64,000 bases of DNA from CAVWDU01 sp963840725 (GCA_963840725.1 CAWIZY010000015.1:23328-87327); one strand, 5' to 3'; counted from the stretch's first letter, positions 19,160-29,717 are shown. The notes: generated from the letters alone by a model not told the origin. Numbers and translations: made by a program.

Positions 19160-20070
19160 CTCTTCTCGACCAGGTGCCGCAACTCCTCCGGAATGTCCCA
19201 ACCGTCCGGCGAGTCGTGGACCTTCCAGCGCTTGTGAGGCCAGAGCCACTGCTCCGGGAACTCTCGGATCCAGTTCTCGACGATGCGGTTGATCCGTTCG
19301 GTGTTGTGCCGCACGTTGGCCTCGGCGTCGTCGTAGGGTAACTCCAGCTCGAACTCCTCCAGCCGCCCGCCGTGGTAGCGGGACATGTCCTTGCGGTACA
19401 TCACGCCGGCGAGGATCGTTGCCCCGGTCGCGAGGGCGAACCGGACCGGCGCGTCGGTCGTCGCGGCAAGCTGGTCGAAGAAGCGGCAGACGATCGCGTG
19501 GCGCGGCCTGAGGTGCTGGTCGACGACGATGGCGACGATCTTGTTCTCGGCCAGGTGCTGCCGGACGAGGTTCCTCGCCTTCCTCGTGGGGAGCAGCTTG
19601 ACTCCCGTGGAAGCGCGGACCGTGACGATGAAATCCTCCGCTGCCTTCGAGCCCATCTTCTTGGCGACGACGGCCACGGGCAGCCCCTCGACGCTCAGCG
19701 CGCAGCCGGCCAGGTCGACGTTGTCGATATGCGAGGCGACGAGAATGACGCCCTTCCCCTTCGCCAACGCCGCGTGCATCAGCTCCATGTTCTGCCAGTC
19801 GATGAGGGTGTTGCTCAGTTCGGGGGTCAGGTCGGGAATGCGCAGCACCTCCATGATGTACATGCCCTGGCACTGGAACGAGCGGCGAACCAGCCGGCGG
19901 CACTGGCCGGGGGTGAGGTCGCGGCCCACCGAGCGCCGGACGTTGGAGAGCGACGTGCTCTTGCGGACGGGGAGCAGGTAGTACCAGACCAGGCCCAGCA
20001 GGCGACCCAGGAACAGCGCGAGGCCCAGGGGAAGCAGGCGGACCAGGCGGCTGACGAAGATGATGATGGC
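19156..20070 (-). CDS. LpxL/HtrB-type lysophospholipid or lipid A acyltransferase
   Basis: The uninterrupted frame runs from about 20,070, giving roughly 304 residues. An N-terminal hydrophobic anchor (LPLGLALFLGRLLGLVWYYL) precedes the acyltransferase core. The active-site block reads ILVASHIDNVDLAG, where the family usually has H-x4-D/E. Later blocks are IVAIVVDQHLRPRHAIVCRF and the C-terminal WIREFPEQWLWPHKRWK, the strongest family match. It would acylate a lipid A precursor or related lipid at the inner membrane. No ATG, GTG or TTG precedes the anchor (the frame opens with GCC ATC ATC after a stop), so an indel at the start is likely. It converges on the small membrane gene, overlapping by four bases. 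Confidence 0.8.
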   Translation of the reverse strand, partial: AIIIFVSRLVRLLPLGLALFLGRLLGLVWYYLLPVRKSTSLSNVRRSVGRDLTPGQCRRLVRRSFQCQGMYIMEVLRIPDLTPELSNTLIDWQNMELMHAALAKGKGVILVASHIDNVDLAGCALSVEGLPVAVVAKKMGSKAAEDFIVTVRASTGVKLLPTRKARNLVRQHLAENKIVAIVVDQHLRPRHAIVCRFFDQLAATTDAPVRFALATGATILAGVMYRKDMSRYHGGRLEEFELELPYDDAEANVRHNTERINRIVENWIREFPEQWLWPHKRWKVHDSPDGWDIPEELRHLVEKS

Positions 20071-20197
20071 TTACCTCCCCGGAGCAGCGGGCCACGCCTG
20101 AATTCTAGCTCAAGCGGGGCCCCGAACTAGACCGTTCCTCCGCATCCGCGTATGCTGTTTGGCATGGCGCGGCCGCCTGGGGCTCGGGAGACTCACG

Positions 20198-22478
20198 ATG
20201 TTCACTTCACCAGGCCAGGATCTTCTTCATTACCAGCTTGTCGAGAAGATCGGCGAGGGCGGGATGGGTGTGGTCTGGAAGGCGCTGCGACACCCGGCTC
20301 GGCCGTGAGGTGGCATCAAGCTCCTGGCGGCCGAACTGGAGGGCGAACCCCGAGAAGGTCACAGCGCCTGGAGCGCGAGGCCCGGGCCGTCGCCGCGCTG
20401 AACCACCCCAACATCGTCACGATCCACTCCATCGAGGAGGTCGAGGGACGCCGCTTCCTGGTCATGGAACTTGCCGCGGGCGAGACGCTGGATCGGGTCC
20501 TGCCGGAGGACGGTCTGCCGCTGTCCCGCTTCTTCGAACTGGCCGTCGCCATGGCCGACGCCGTCGAGCGCCGCGCACGAGCGCGGGGTGGCCCACCGCG
20601 ACCTCAAGCCCGGGAACATCATGGTCGATGACGACGACCGGCTGAAGGTCCTCGACTTCGGACTGGCCAAGTCGCCCGAGGCGCCGATCGCCGTCCGCAC
20701 CCGGAGACGATTCCACCGACTCGATCTCCACCGAGGGCCGGCTCCAGGGCACGATCTCCTACATGTCGCCGGAGCAGGTCAAGGGGCAGGCGGTCGACCA
20801 TCGCTCCGATCTGTTCTCGCTCGGCGTGATCCTGTACGAGATGGCGACGGGCTGCCGTCCGTTCCTGGGCGACTCCGCGGCCGAGCTTCTCGCCTCGATC
20901 CTGCGCGACGATCCGCGTCCCGGTGACCGAGCTGCGGCCGGAGCTGCCGCGCCAGCTGGAACGGATCATCGCGCACGCCCTGGAGAAGGACCCGGAGCGC
21001 CGGTTCCGCACGGCGCTCGACCTGCGCGACGAGCTGGAACAGCTGAGGGAAGAGCTCGAGCGCGGCGAGACCGTCCCGTCCTCCACGATCCGGTCCCTCG
21101 CCGTGCTGCCTCTCGACGACCTCTCCGGCGATCCCGAGCAGGCCTGGTTCGCCGACGGCATGACCGACGCGCTGATCAACAGCCTGGCCCGCATCGGCGC
21201 CCTGAAGGTCATCTCCCGCACCTCGGTGATGCAGTACAAGAAGGCGCAGGAAGCCGCTGCCGCAGATCGCGCGCGAGCTGGGAGTCGATGCGGTGGTCGA
21301 GGGCTCGGTGCTGCGGGCCGGCAAGCGGGTGCGGATCACCGCGCAGCTGATCGACGCCATGCGGGACCGGCTGCTGTGGGCCGAGAGCTACGAGCACGAC
21401 CTGGACGACGTGCTGGCGCTGCAGAGCCGGGTCGCCCGGGCCATCGCCGGCAGGATCGAGCTCGAGCTGACCCCGCAGGAACGGGTGCAGCCTGGAGCAG
21501 ACCGCCCCGGTGAATCCCGCGGTCCACGAGGCCTGCCTGAAGGGGCGTCACTTCTGGTACAAGCGCACGACGGAGAGCGTGCGCAAGGGCCTGGAGTGCT
21601 TCGAGGAGGCGGTCAGCCTCGATCCGTCGTACGCCCCGGCCCACGCCGGGATCGCCGACTCGTACATCGTCGACGGCGGCCGCTACCTCGGGGTCTCTCC
21701 CGACGTGGCCTACGCCCGGGCGCGGGACGGCGGCGCTGCAGGCGGTGGAGCTGGACGACGAGCCTGGCCGAGGCGCACACGTCGCTGGCCGCCGTGATGA
21801 CCGACTACGACTGGGACTGGGAAGGCGCGGACCGCGAGTACCGCAGGGCGATCGAGCTCAACCCGAACTACGTCACCGCGCACAGCTGGTACGCCGAGCA
21901 GCTCAGCCGGATGGGGCGGCACGACGAGGCGGTCGCCGAGGCCCGGCGGGCCCGCGAACTGGACCCGCTGTCGCTGGTCAGCAGCATGATCGTGTCCTGG
22001 ATCCTCTACTTCGCCCGGCGCTACGACGAGGCGATCGAGTGGGCGCCGCAGCACCCTGGAACTCGATCCCGACTACGCCACGGCCCACCGCATCCTCGGC
22101 TGGGCCTACGAGGAGACCGGTCGATACGACGAGGCGATCGTGGCCCACCAGCGGGCCAGCGACCTGACCGAGCGGCAGCCGAACTTCGCGGGCCAGCTCG
22201 GACGCGCCTACGCGCTGGCGGGACCGGACCCGGCGAGGCCCGGGAGGTGCTGGACGGAGCTGCTCGAACTGTCGAAGACGGGTCTACGTCTCGTCCCTGG
22301 ACATCGCCATCATCCACACGGCCCTGGGCGAGACGGACCGCGCCCTCGACTGGCTCGAACGCGCCCACGAGGAGCGCGCCGACCACCTGCCCTACATCAA
22401 GGTCAACCCGCAGGCTCGACTCGCTGCGCGACGAGCCGCGCTTCCAGACGCGTGCTGAAGGCGATGCAACTGGACTGA
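20198..22478 (+). CDS. Serine/threonine protein kinase with FlgO/TolB-like and TPR domains, frameshifted
   Basis: From ATG 20198 the frames assemble into about 755 residues. The kinase domain shows the Gly loop KIGEGGMGVVWKAL, the catalytic loop AHRDLKPGNIMVDD, the DFG block VLDFGLAKS and the APE region SYMSPEQVKGQAVDHRSDLF. It is followed by a regulatory module, SLAVLPLDDLSGDPEQAWFA through VISRTSVMQYKKAQ, common in TPR-linked adenylate cyclases. The C-terminus contains several TPR repeats (EADREY-type helices; YDEAI motifs). There is no membrane helix between kinase and TPRs. At least eight single-base breaks are present. This architecture is common in Acidobacteriota and Myxococcota and probably phosphorylates signalling partners bound by the TPRs. 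Confidence 0.85.
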
Positions 22479-22501
22479 GCGTCCACCCCACGGAGTAGCG
22501 A

Positions 22502-22897
22502 ATGTCGGGTTTGATCTGGGCCGGAGCCGTAGCGGCGATCGTGCTCCTCGTGCTTTGGAGCCGGTTCGCGCCGTCCCTCGGCAGCCTTGTCCACAGGGCG
22601 GCGAAGAGCGGCGACCTGAGCCCGGTGCTCGCCGCGCTGCTCAAGAAGAGCCCGGCGGCTCAGCCCACCGCGTTCAACCAGGCGATCCGCCTGCTGTGGG
22701 ACATGGACGAACGCGCCCTGGCGATGGAGCTGGTCAAGGAGCTGGCCGAGCGCTACGGCGACGCGAAGATCGCCCAGTACTGGTTGAAGCAGGCCCTCAC
22801 CATCGAGCCGGCGATCGCCGGCAAGGTGCTGACCCGGGCGTTCGTCACCGAGCACTACCAACCGGAGGTGGCCGCCCAGTGCGGCCCGGTGGGGTGA
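22502..22897 (+). CDS. Membrane-anchored helical protein of unknown function
   Basis: 131 residues. The N-terminus is one membrane helix (LIWAGAVAAIVLLVLW); the rest is alpha-helical with a TPR-like look (AMELVKELAERYGDAKIAQY, then ALTIEPAIAGKVL). I do not recognise a family. The ATG lies 24 bases after the kinase stop, so it may belong to the same transcript and could be a scaffold partner of the kinase. The frame is intact, unlike most of this segment. Confidence 0.55.
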   Translation: MSGLIWAGAVAAIVLLVLWSRFAPSLGSLVHRAAKSGDLSPVLAALLKKSPAAQPTAFNQAIRLLWDMDERALAMELVKELAERYGDAKIAQYWLKQALTIEPAIAGKVLTRAFVTEHYQPEVAAQCGPVG

Positions 22898-23101
22898 AGC
22901 AAGTAGCTCGGCCGCCGGTCGGCGGTCAAGGACGGGGTGGAAACGGCTATCGGTCGACCAGATCGAGCGAGGAGTCGATGTCCATCCGAGCGAGCGCCCT
23001 ACCCTTCGAAACGCGACGAATCCAGTAGAGTTCTCGCATAGTTCCCGCTTCGCGGTTGATGTAGACTGATCGAGCGAAGCAACAGAGAGGAATCACCGCA
23101 A

Positions 23102-25374
23102 GTGGCGAGGGCGGCGAATGACCCGAGCTCGGGTGTATCCCGTGGGCCGAGACGTTTCTCGGGGCGTATCGCCCGTCTCCTCCCCTTCCTGGGCTGGTTC
23201 CAGGGCTACTCGCTCACCGGCCTGAGGGCCGACTTCGTTTCCGGGCCTGACCGTTGCGCTGGTCCTGATCCCGCAGTCCATGGCCTACGCCCAGCTGGCC
23301 GACCTGCCGGCGTTCTACGGACTCTACGCCGCGTTCCTTCCGCCGCTCGTGGCGGCCCTCTTCGGCTCGAGCCACCAACTGGCGACGGGCCCGGTGGCCG
23401 TCGTCTCGTTGATGACCTCCACCGCCCTGGCGCCCCTGGCCACGGCCGGCAGCGAGGCGTTCATCGCCTACGCCATTCTCCTCTCCCTGCTGGTCGGCCT
23501 GTTCCAGTTCCTGCTCGGCGTTCTCCGGCTGGGCATGGTGGTCAACTTCCTCTCGCACCCGGTCGTCAACGGCTTCACCAACGCGGCCGCCATCATCATC
23601 GCCACCTCGCAGCTTCCCAAGCTGTTCGGCGTGGACGTGGACAAGGCCGAGCATCACTACGAGACGGTCTACCGCACGATCCGTGGCCGCGTGGCAGCAC
23701 ACCCACTGGCCGACCCTGGCGCTGGGCGCGCTGGCGTTCCTGATCATGATCGTGCTGCGGAAGCTCAATCCGCGGATTCCCAACGTGCTGATCGCCGTGC
23801 TGGTGACGACGTTGATCGCCTGGCTCACGGGCTTCGAGACGGAACGAGACGGTGGCGCTGGCACAGATCGAGTCGCCGCAGGTTCACGACGTCGTCGACG
23901 GACTACAACGAGACGCTGGAGGAGATCGGCCGCCACCATGGAGCAGAAGATCGCCGTGGCCGGGCAGGTCTCGCGACGGCGGCGCAGGCTCACGGCGCCC
24001 ACTCCCTGGAGGCGATCGACCTGCATGCCGAGGAGAGCCGGCTGGAGGTCCGAGCCGAGCGGCTGAAGCACAAGGCCGGGTGCTCTGCGCGCGGATCTCC
24101 GCGATTTCCGCTTCGCCGGCGTGCGCGGCCCGGACGGCGCCAGCCGGTTCTTCCTGCGCGGCAGCGAGCCTGCCGCAGGGAGAGCGACTGGGGCCGCACT
24201 GGCGGATCAAGGTGGGCAACCGCGCCGTCGACCCGGACGCGCTGACCCTGATGGGCGGCGGCGCGGTGGTCGGGACGATCCCGCGCGGCCTGCCTCGCAT
24301 CTCCGCCCCGCGGATCGACTTCTCGCATCGCTGGCCAATCTGCTCACCATGGCCGCGATCATCTCGCTGCTCGGGTTCATGGAGGCGATCTCCATCGCCA
24401 AGGCGATGGCCGCCCGGACGGGTCAGCGCCTGGATCCGAACCAGGAGCTGATCGGGCAGGGGCTGGCCAACATCGTGGGCTCGTTCTCCCAGAGCTACCC
24501 CGTCTCGGGGTCGTTCTCCCGCTCGGCGGTGAACTTCCAGGCCGGCGCCGTGACCGGCCTGTCCAGCGTCTTCAGCTCCCTGGTGGTCCTCGTCACGCTG
24601 CTGTTCTTCACGCCGCTGCTGTACCACCTGCCGCAGTCGGTGCTGGCGGCGATCATCATGATGGCGGTCATCGGCCTGCTCAACGTCAGCGGGTTCGTTC
24701 ACGCCTGGAAGGCGCAGAAGTACGACGGCATGATCTCCGTGATCAGCTTCGTGGCGACCCTGGGCTTCGCGCCGCACCTCGACAAGGGGATCATGCTCGG
24801 CGTGGTGCTGTCGCTGGCGCTCTACCTCTACCGCAACATGAAGCCCCAGATGGCGCTGCTGTCCAAGACCCCGCGCGGCGACTACCGCGACGCCGAGCGC
24901 TGGAAGCTGGACACCTGCCGTCACGTCGCGGTGCTGCGTTTCAACGGCTCGCTGTTCTTCGCCAACGTGAACTACCTGGAGGACGTGGTGCTGGACACCG
25001 TGGCGTCGATGCCGGAGCTGAGGCACGTGCTCATCGTGGGCAACGGCATGAACGAGCTCGACGCCTCCGGCGAGGTGCTGCTGTCGCAGCTGGTGAGCCG
25101 GCTGCGCGAGCGGGAGCTGGACATCTCGTTCAGCGGGCTGAACGACCACGTGCTGGACGTGATGAAGCGGACGCATCTGCTACGAGAAGATCGGAGAGGA
25201 TCATTTCTTCTACAGCGTGGCGCACGCGGTCCAGGAGATCCACGACGGCGTCTGTCTCGGGTCCCGGACCACGTGTGTCCGCTGCTGCACCCGAAGTTCA
25301 AGGGCTACGAGGTCGAGCCGGCGACCCGCCGCGAGCTGGAGGAGGAATGGGGGCGGATCGAGAAGGACGACTGA
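23102..25374 (+). CDS. SulP-family anion transporter with inserted soluble domain and STAS domain, frameshifted
   Basis: GTG 23102 follows GAGAGGA. The frames give about 755 residues. The first membrane core contains LIPQSMAYAQLADLPAFYGL and FLSHPVVNGFTNAAAIII. Between TTLIAWLTGFE and VVGTIPRGLPRISAPRIDF there is an insert of about 130 residues with a coiled-coil-like helix pair (DYNETLEEIG; AEESRLEVRAERLKHKA) and a small beta region (GPHWRIKVGNRAVDPDAL). The second core has ISLLGFMEAISIAKAMAART and GSFSQSYPVSGSFSRSAVN. A cytoplasmic STAS domain follows (HVAVLRFNGSLFFANVNYLE; VGNGMNELDASGEVLL). Substrates of the family include sulfate, bicarbonate and other anions; this one cannot be decided. 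Five or more frame breaks lie at 23,240, 23,690, 23,850-24,330 and 25,180. Confidence 0.85.
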
Positions 25375-25445
25375 CGGCGCGGCAGCCGGCGAACGCGGGA
25401 GCGCGGCCGACGAGCCGGCGCACGATCGGCGAAGGGAGGACTCGA

Positions 25446-26190
25446 GTGGCTGTCATCACGATATTCAGCGGCTCCTTCTGCGGCGGTGACGAGGTCGCGG
25501 AGGGCGTCGCGGCGCGTCTGGGCTACGAGCGCGTCGGCGACGAGCTGCTCGACGTCGCCGCGGACCGCTTCGGCGTATCCAGGGAGCGGCTCGCCCGCAC
25601 GATGGAGGGCCCGCCGCCGTTCCTGAGCAAGCTGACCCACGAACGGGAGAAGAACCTGGCCTACCTGCGTGCCGCCATGGCCGACGTGGTCAGGCGGGAC
25701 AACGTGGTGTATCACGGGTTCGCCGGGCATCTCGTGCCGCGCGACATCTCCCATGTTCTGCGGGTCTGTGTCATCGCCAACCTCGACCACCGGGTCGCCG
25801 TGGCCGACGAAGCAGGCAGGCCTTCGGAGAAGCAGGCCGTCAAGACGATTCACAAGGACGACGGCCAGCGCCTGCGCTGGACGCAGGGACCTGCACGGTC
25901 GCGATCCGTACGACGAAAGCCTGTACGACCTGGTGCTGGCCATGCAGTCCACGACCGTGGAGTCCGCGGTGCGAGAGCATCTGCGAGATCGCACAGGGCG
26001 ACGAACTGCGGACCACGTCCGGAATCCCGGCAGCGCGGCGGAGGACTTCGTCCTGGCCGCGCAGGTCGAGATCGCGCTCGCGCCCATGGGGTACGACATC
26101 GACGTCACCTGCTCGCGAAGGCGACGTGACCATCGCCCTGAACCGCTACGTCTCGAGACTCGACGCGGTGAAGCGGCAGGTGGAGAGCAA
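25446..26190 (+). CDS. Cytidylate-kinase-like protein, C-terminus cut at a segment junction
   Basis: GTG 25446 follows GAAGGGAGGA. The protein begins MAVITIFSGSFCGGDEVAEG, which sits where cytidylate kinases have their P-loop but lacks the Lys and Ser of GKS. The family 'cytidylate kinase-like' features continue: ARLGYERVGDELLDVAADRF, LAYLRAAMADVVRRDNVVYH and RDISHVLRVCVIA. A break near 25,888 leads to the part with DPYDESLYDLVLAMQ, and another near 26,118 to VTIALNRYVSRLDAVKRQVE. Coding similarity stops near 26,190 where a different genome begins. The gene is 70 bases after the SulP stop, so a functional link to anion transport or sulfur metabolism is possible. Confidence 0.72.
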
Positions 26191-26192
26191 TA

Positions 26193-26450
26193 TTGGTTCT
26201 GCCCGTGTACACTTCGACCGATTACGTATTGCTGGGCCGGGACGCTGGGCTGCTGATCCAGAGAATTGTGCTTCCACCCGGCACATCCGGTGGACATGGA
26301 TTGATGGCCGGCGGCCAAATTCCCCTGGATGGCCAGAGAATCGAACCGCTGATAGCCAGGATCAAACGCCGTTATCTGGTAGAGATGGAGGAGACGGGCG
26401 CGGGGGGCCCCTTGTTACAGCCTAAAGGAGGGTTACCGTGTCCAGAATAG
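26193..26450 (+). CDS. DHH-family phosphoesterase, C-terminal fragment
   Basis: The 85-residue frame reads TSTDYVLLGRDAGLLIQRIV, then GGHGLMAGGQIPLDGQRIEP. The GGHGxMAGGQI block is the substrate-binding motif of the DHHA1 domain at the end of DHH phosphoesterases (RecJ/NrnA-like enzymes that cleave short oligonucleotides or cyclic dinucleotide products). The N-terminal catalytic DHH half is absent because the sequence to the left belongs to another genome. The apparent start codon is therefore not real. Confidence 0.65.
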   Translation: MVLPVYTSTDYVLLGRDAGLLIQRIVLPPGTSGGHGLMAGGQIPLDGQRIEPLIARIKRRYLVEMEETGAGGPLLQPKGGLPCPE

Positions 26451-26497
26451 GTCGCACTGTGCATTCCCAATAACGGACAGAAACGGTTGTTTTGACG

Positions 26498-26632
26498 CTA
26501 GTCCTGTTGCTGTTGACCCCCGCTACCGTGGCTCTTGGCAGCGTCGAGGTAGACGACAAAGTGATGTTGGCCCTCATCGGCCAAGTAGTCAACACTCAGG
26601 GCGTGGCCGTGGACGAGGCCGAGATGCAGCAC
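26498..26632 (-). CDS. Possible 44-residue small protein
   Basis: A GTG-started frame just downstream of the universal stress gene reads VLHLGLVHGHALSVDYLADE and ends in a Gly/Gln-rich tail. It lies 12 bases after the stress-protein stop on the same strand. There is no clear ribosome site and no family I recognise; it could also be the shifted C-terminus of a longer protein. Confidence 0.25.
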   Translation of the reverse strand: MLHLGLVHGHALSVDYLADEGQHHFVVYLDAAKSHGSGGQQQQD

Positions 26633-26643
26633 CCAAGGAATTG

Positions 26644-27075
26644 TCAGGTCACGACTACTACATCCACGTCGCCATCATCACTGATCCCCTGCGCAAAGCT
26701 CTGGATACCTTCTGTGGTAAAGACCTGGCGAGCGGTGCCGATGCGAGGTGTGCCCAGAACCAACGTGCTCGCCGGTTTATCCCGCACATACTCCTTGACG
26801 CTCGCACTCACCGACCCAAAGAGGAGTTGAGTACTGGCGTTCATGCCGCGCTTGCGAGCTCGGGCCTGGGCCATGCGCAACAGCGACCGTCCCAGGCGCG
26901 CCATTTCGCCTCTTAACGGCTCCTCCAGAGCTTCGTCCACCGGACCGATTGTGCTGAGATCGACCGCATACAGAAAGATGAGCTCTACTCCGCGCTCCTG
27001 CGCGATATCGATCGCCTTCTCCTGAGTGCGTCGGCACGCTTCCCCGCCCCTGGTGGCGCACAGAACTGGTCCCAT
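26644..27075 (-). CDS. Universal stress protein (UspA-type), single domain
   Basis: 143 residues. It opens MGPVLCATRGGEACRRTQEK, which departs from the usual Lys/Asp-rich start, and then has AIDIAQERGVELIFLYAVD. The C-terminal nucleotide-loop region is ASTLVLGTPRIGTARQVFTT, in which the G-2x-G-9x-G(S/T) ATP motif is only partly kept. The ATG overlaps the stop of the Na+/H+ antiporter upstream, so both are one transcript. Usp domains are often paired with ion transporters as energy or stress sensors. Confidence 0.8.
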   Translation of the reverse strand: MGPVLCATRGGEACRRTQEKAIDIAQERGVELIFLYAVDLSTIGPVDEALEEPLRGEMARLGRSLLRMAQARARKRGMNASTQLLFGSVSASVKEYVRDKPASTLVLGTPRIGTARQVFTTEGIQSFAQGISDDGDVDVVVVT

Positions 27076-28670
27076 CAGCTACTCTCCCTCGCAGCCCCAT
27101 CTACCGGTAGCCGCCGTGTTGAGGCGCAGAGCAGGTCGAGAGCCTCCAGCCGTCTGTCGACCTCGGTCCTCAGATCGTGATACACCTCATCCGAGATCAT
27201 TCCTTGATGTTGAGCATCCAAGATGGCGCCCTGTTCGCTTAGCAGGGCCTCCCGTTGCGCCTGGAGAATAGACTCGCGTTCCAGTTCGGCGTGTTCGAAA
27301 AAAAGTTCGCCGACCTGCGATGCAAGTCGATCCTGATCCTGCAGATAGTCGTCGCGCAGCGCAGCCCAGATCTCATCGACCAGGATGCCGTCCCGGTGCA
27401 GTTCTTCCAGCCGTCGAACAGCGCTGCGTGTCGCGAGCAACTTGGCCAGGAACCTCTCGCGCTGGTAGACATGGTCAGGTCGACGGGTCAACCCAAGACG
27501 GGCGAGAAGCCTCTGGATGGTGGTGCCCTGCACCATCAGGGTAAAGAGCAGTACACCGAAGGTCATCGATAGAAGTGTGCTGCGATGGGCGAGCGTCGCA
27601 GGGAGGCTGAGGGCAAGCGCCAGACTGATGGCACCGCGTAGGCCGCCCCAGAAAAAGACGTGCCGCCAATCTGGATGCATCGGCGACCGGCCCTTGACCA
27701 GGCCGACCAACCATGTCAGGCCATAGACAGCCAGAGCGCGGCTGACCAGCACGGCAAGGACAGCCGCAGCGATGGGACCCAAATCGGCCCAGAGTTCGGC
27801 CAGGTCGACCTGCAGACCGATGAGCAAAAAGAGCAACGAGTTGGCCAGAAAGGCAAGGTATTCCCACAGGGTATTGATCATGTTCTTGGTAGTCGGTGAG
27901 ATTCGGGATGCACCGAGGTTGCCGGCAAGCAGCCCGGCAATGACTACGGCGAGCACACCGCTAACGTGCAGTCTCTCCGCTAGCAGGTAGGCCCCATAGG
28001 CGAGCAGCGTAGTCAGCGTCGCTGCGATGAGGCGATCATCGACCCGGGCGATCAATTGAGCGCTCAGCCAACCGAGGGCGAGGCCCACCGCCATGCCGCC
28101 AAGAGCAATCTGGAAAAAGTCGAACAGGCCGTCGATAGGGTTGAACATATTGGTGAGAGCGACCCCGAGGGCGATGCGAAAGATGACGATGGCTGTGCCA
28201 TCGTTAAAGAGGCTCTCACCCTCAACGGCCGTCGCCAGCTCGCGTGGCACTCCTAACTCGCGAAAGAGGGCGACAACGGCAACCGGGTCGGTAGCTGCTA
28301 TCAGGGCGCCAAAGACGACTGCGGTGGCGAACGGCAGGCCAGTCCCCAACACTACCACGCCTCCCACCAGGAGCGAGGAGATGAGGACACCAGGCACCGC
28401 CAGGAGGACGATCGACGAGAGGTTCTCCCTCAGCAATCGCAGTTCAAGGTGAAACGCCGCCTCAAAGACGAGTGGGGGGACAAAGAGAGCGAGGATCAAC
28501 TCCGGCGTCACTTCAATGTCGAGCGGCTGGCGGACCGTGATGGCGAGCCCGACCAGGACCAGGGCGACTGTGTAGGGTAGGCGGATGCGGCGCACACCGA
28601 TGGCTACCAGCGTCGCCACCAGGACGAGTAGAACGATCAGCGATTCGGTCTCCAAGAATTGCTCTTCCAT
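27075..28670 (-). CDS. Na+/H+ antiporter, CPA1 (NhaP) family
   Basis: 531 residues from ATG 28670, which has GAGGA just upstream; another in-frame ATG at 28727 gives a longer, unconserved start. About twelve membrane helices. Typical blocks are RIRLPYTVALVLVGLAI, FGALIAATDPVAVVALFREL with the ND/DP ion-binding region, EGESLFNDGTAIVIFRI, and FFWGGLRGAISLALALSLP. A hydrophilic, coiled-coil-rich tail of about 130 residues follows (SQVGELFFEHAELERESILQ), as in NhaP proteins with regulatory tails. It exchanges cytoplasmic Na+ (or K+) for protons. It is the first gene of a two-gene unit with a universal stress protein. Confidence 0.92.
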   Translation of the reverse strand: MEEQFLETESLIVLLVLVATLVAIGVRRIRLPYTVALVLVGLAITVRQPLDIEVTPELILALFVPPLVFEAAFHLELRLLRENLSSIVLLAVPGVLISSLLVGGVVVLGTGLPFATAVVFGALIAATDPVAVVALFRELGVPRELATAVEGESLFNDGTAIVIFRIALGVALTNMFNPIDGLFDFFQIALGGMAVGLALGWLSAQLIARVDDRLIAATLTTLLAYGAYLLAERLHVSGVLAVVIAGLLAGNLGASRISPTTKNMINTLWEYLAFLANSLLFLLIGLQVDLAELWADLGPIAAAVLAVLVSRALAVYGLTWLVGLVKGRSPMHPDWRHVFFWGGLRGAISLALALSLPATLAHRSTLLSMTFGVLLFTLMVQGTTIQRLLARLGLTRRPDHVYQRERFLAKLLATRSAVRRLEELHRDGILVDEIWAALRDDYLQDQDRLASQVGELFFEHAELERESILQAQREALLSEQGAILDAQHQGMISDEVYHDLRTEVDRRLEALDLLCASTRRLPVDGAARESS

Positions 28671-29033
28671 GGGTCCTCGATGGATGATGTTAGCTAAAGC
28701 AGATCGGTCTGGCGAGTCCTGCAGCATCCATTACATCTGGTGCTAACTCTGAAGAACTCTTCTATCCCGAGTGCTATTGATCCGGTGTCGTATTCACTGA
28801 TTTACGGCGGCTGCGCGATGCAATGAGGGATACCGATGCATGGATTCTACCCGATTATTCCAGATTAGACCAATGCCGTAAGGGACAGAGAATGTGTGTG
28901 ATGAAGAAACAACGTCCAACAATGTGAACCACTCAACGCAATTCTGGAATCATGATAACCGTCCCTTTCCCGTTCAGGTGGTCATCCCTTCATCCTCTTA
29001 TCTATATCTATCTACCTACATGCCTGGACCTGG
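28671..29033. other. Intergenic region before the IS4 remnant
   Basis: 363 bases with no recognisable gene. The last 130 bases are probably degraded IS sequence, because transposase-like residues begin at once at 29,034, but no inverted repeat end could be identified. Confidence 0.45.
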
Positions 29034-29717
29034 GTGCGGTGTAAACGGGGGCATAGTTCGGCACGCAAGCAACTGGCTTTGTTGGCTTACGTGCACCGTC
29101 TCATTCCGATCAGTTACCCGGTCTCGGTTTGTGGCGATAGTGAGTTTGGTGCCGTTGATGTGCTGCGGCAACTCGATAAATGGAAATGGGACTACGTACT
29201 GCGACAAAAGGCGAGCCATTTGGTCCAATTGGCAGGAAAGGATTGGCAAAGCTATGGTAGCCTGATCGAAAAAGCAGGCCAAAGTTTCTGGTTGGGACCG
29301 GCACTCTTGACCATGAAACACGCCTACCGGACCAACCTGCTGGCCCATTGGAAGCCAGGGGAAAAGGAACCCTGGCTTCTGGCCACCAACTTGCCGTCTT
29401 TGAAAGCAGCATTGTCCGTGTACCGCCGCCGTATGTGGATTGAAGAGATGTTTGGTGATTTCAAAAAACATGGTTTTGACCTGGAGAGCACGCACCTGGG
29501 TCACTTTTTGCGCCTGTCCCGTCTGACCTTGGCTGTCGCCTTGCTCTATGTCTGGCTGGTTTCGCTTGGTTCACAAGTGATCAAGAATGGCCAGAGACAT
29601 TTGGTTGATCGTCGCGGGCGCAAAGACCTGAGTGTATTTCGGATTGGCTGCAACATAGTGAGTCGGTGCCTGACAAATGGGCTCTCGTTTTCAGTTCGGT
29701 TCGTTCCATATTTCTGA
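29034..29717 (+). pseudogene. IS4-family transposase, C-terminal remnant
   Basis: The frame encodes 227 residues matching the second half of an IS4/DDE transposase: IPISYPVSVCGDSEFGAVDV contains the second catalytic Asp, and YRRRMWIEEMFGDFKKHGFD contains the catalytic Glu with the Y-(2)-R-(3)-E-(6)-K signature. The N-terminal half with the first Asp is missing, and there is no start codon with a ribosome site. No terminal inverted repeat is seen on either side. The 3' end lies over the C-terminus of the neighbouring usp gene. Confidence 0.8.

Noticed and set aside
23884..25176. 430-codon minus-strand frame across the SulP gene
   Set aside because: It has a His/Gln/Arg-rich sequence without family resemblance, and is antisense to a well-conserved transporter.
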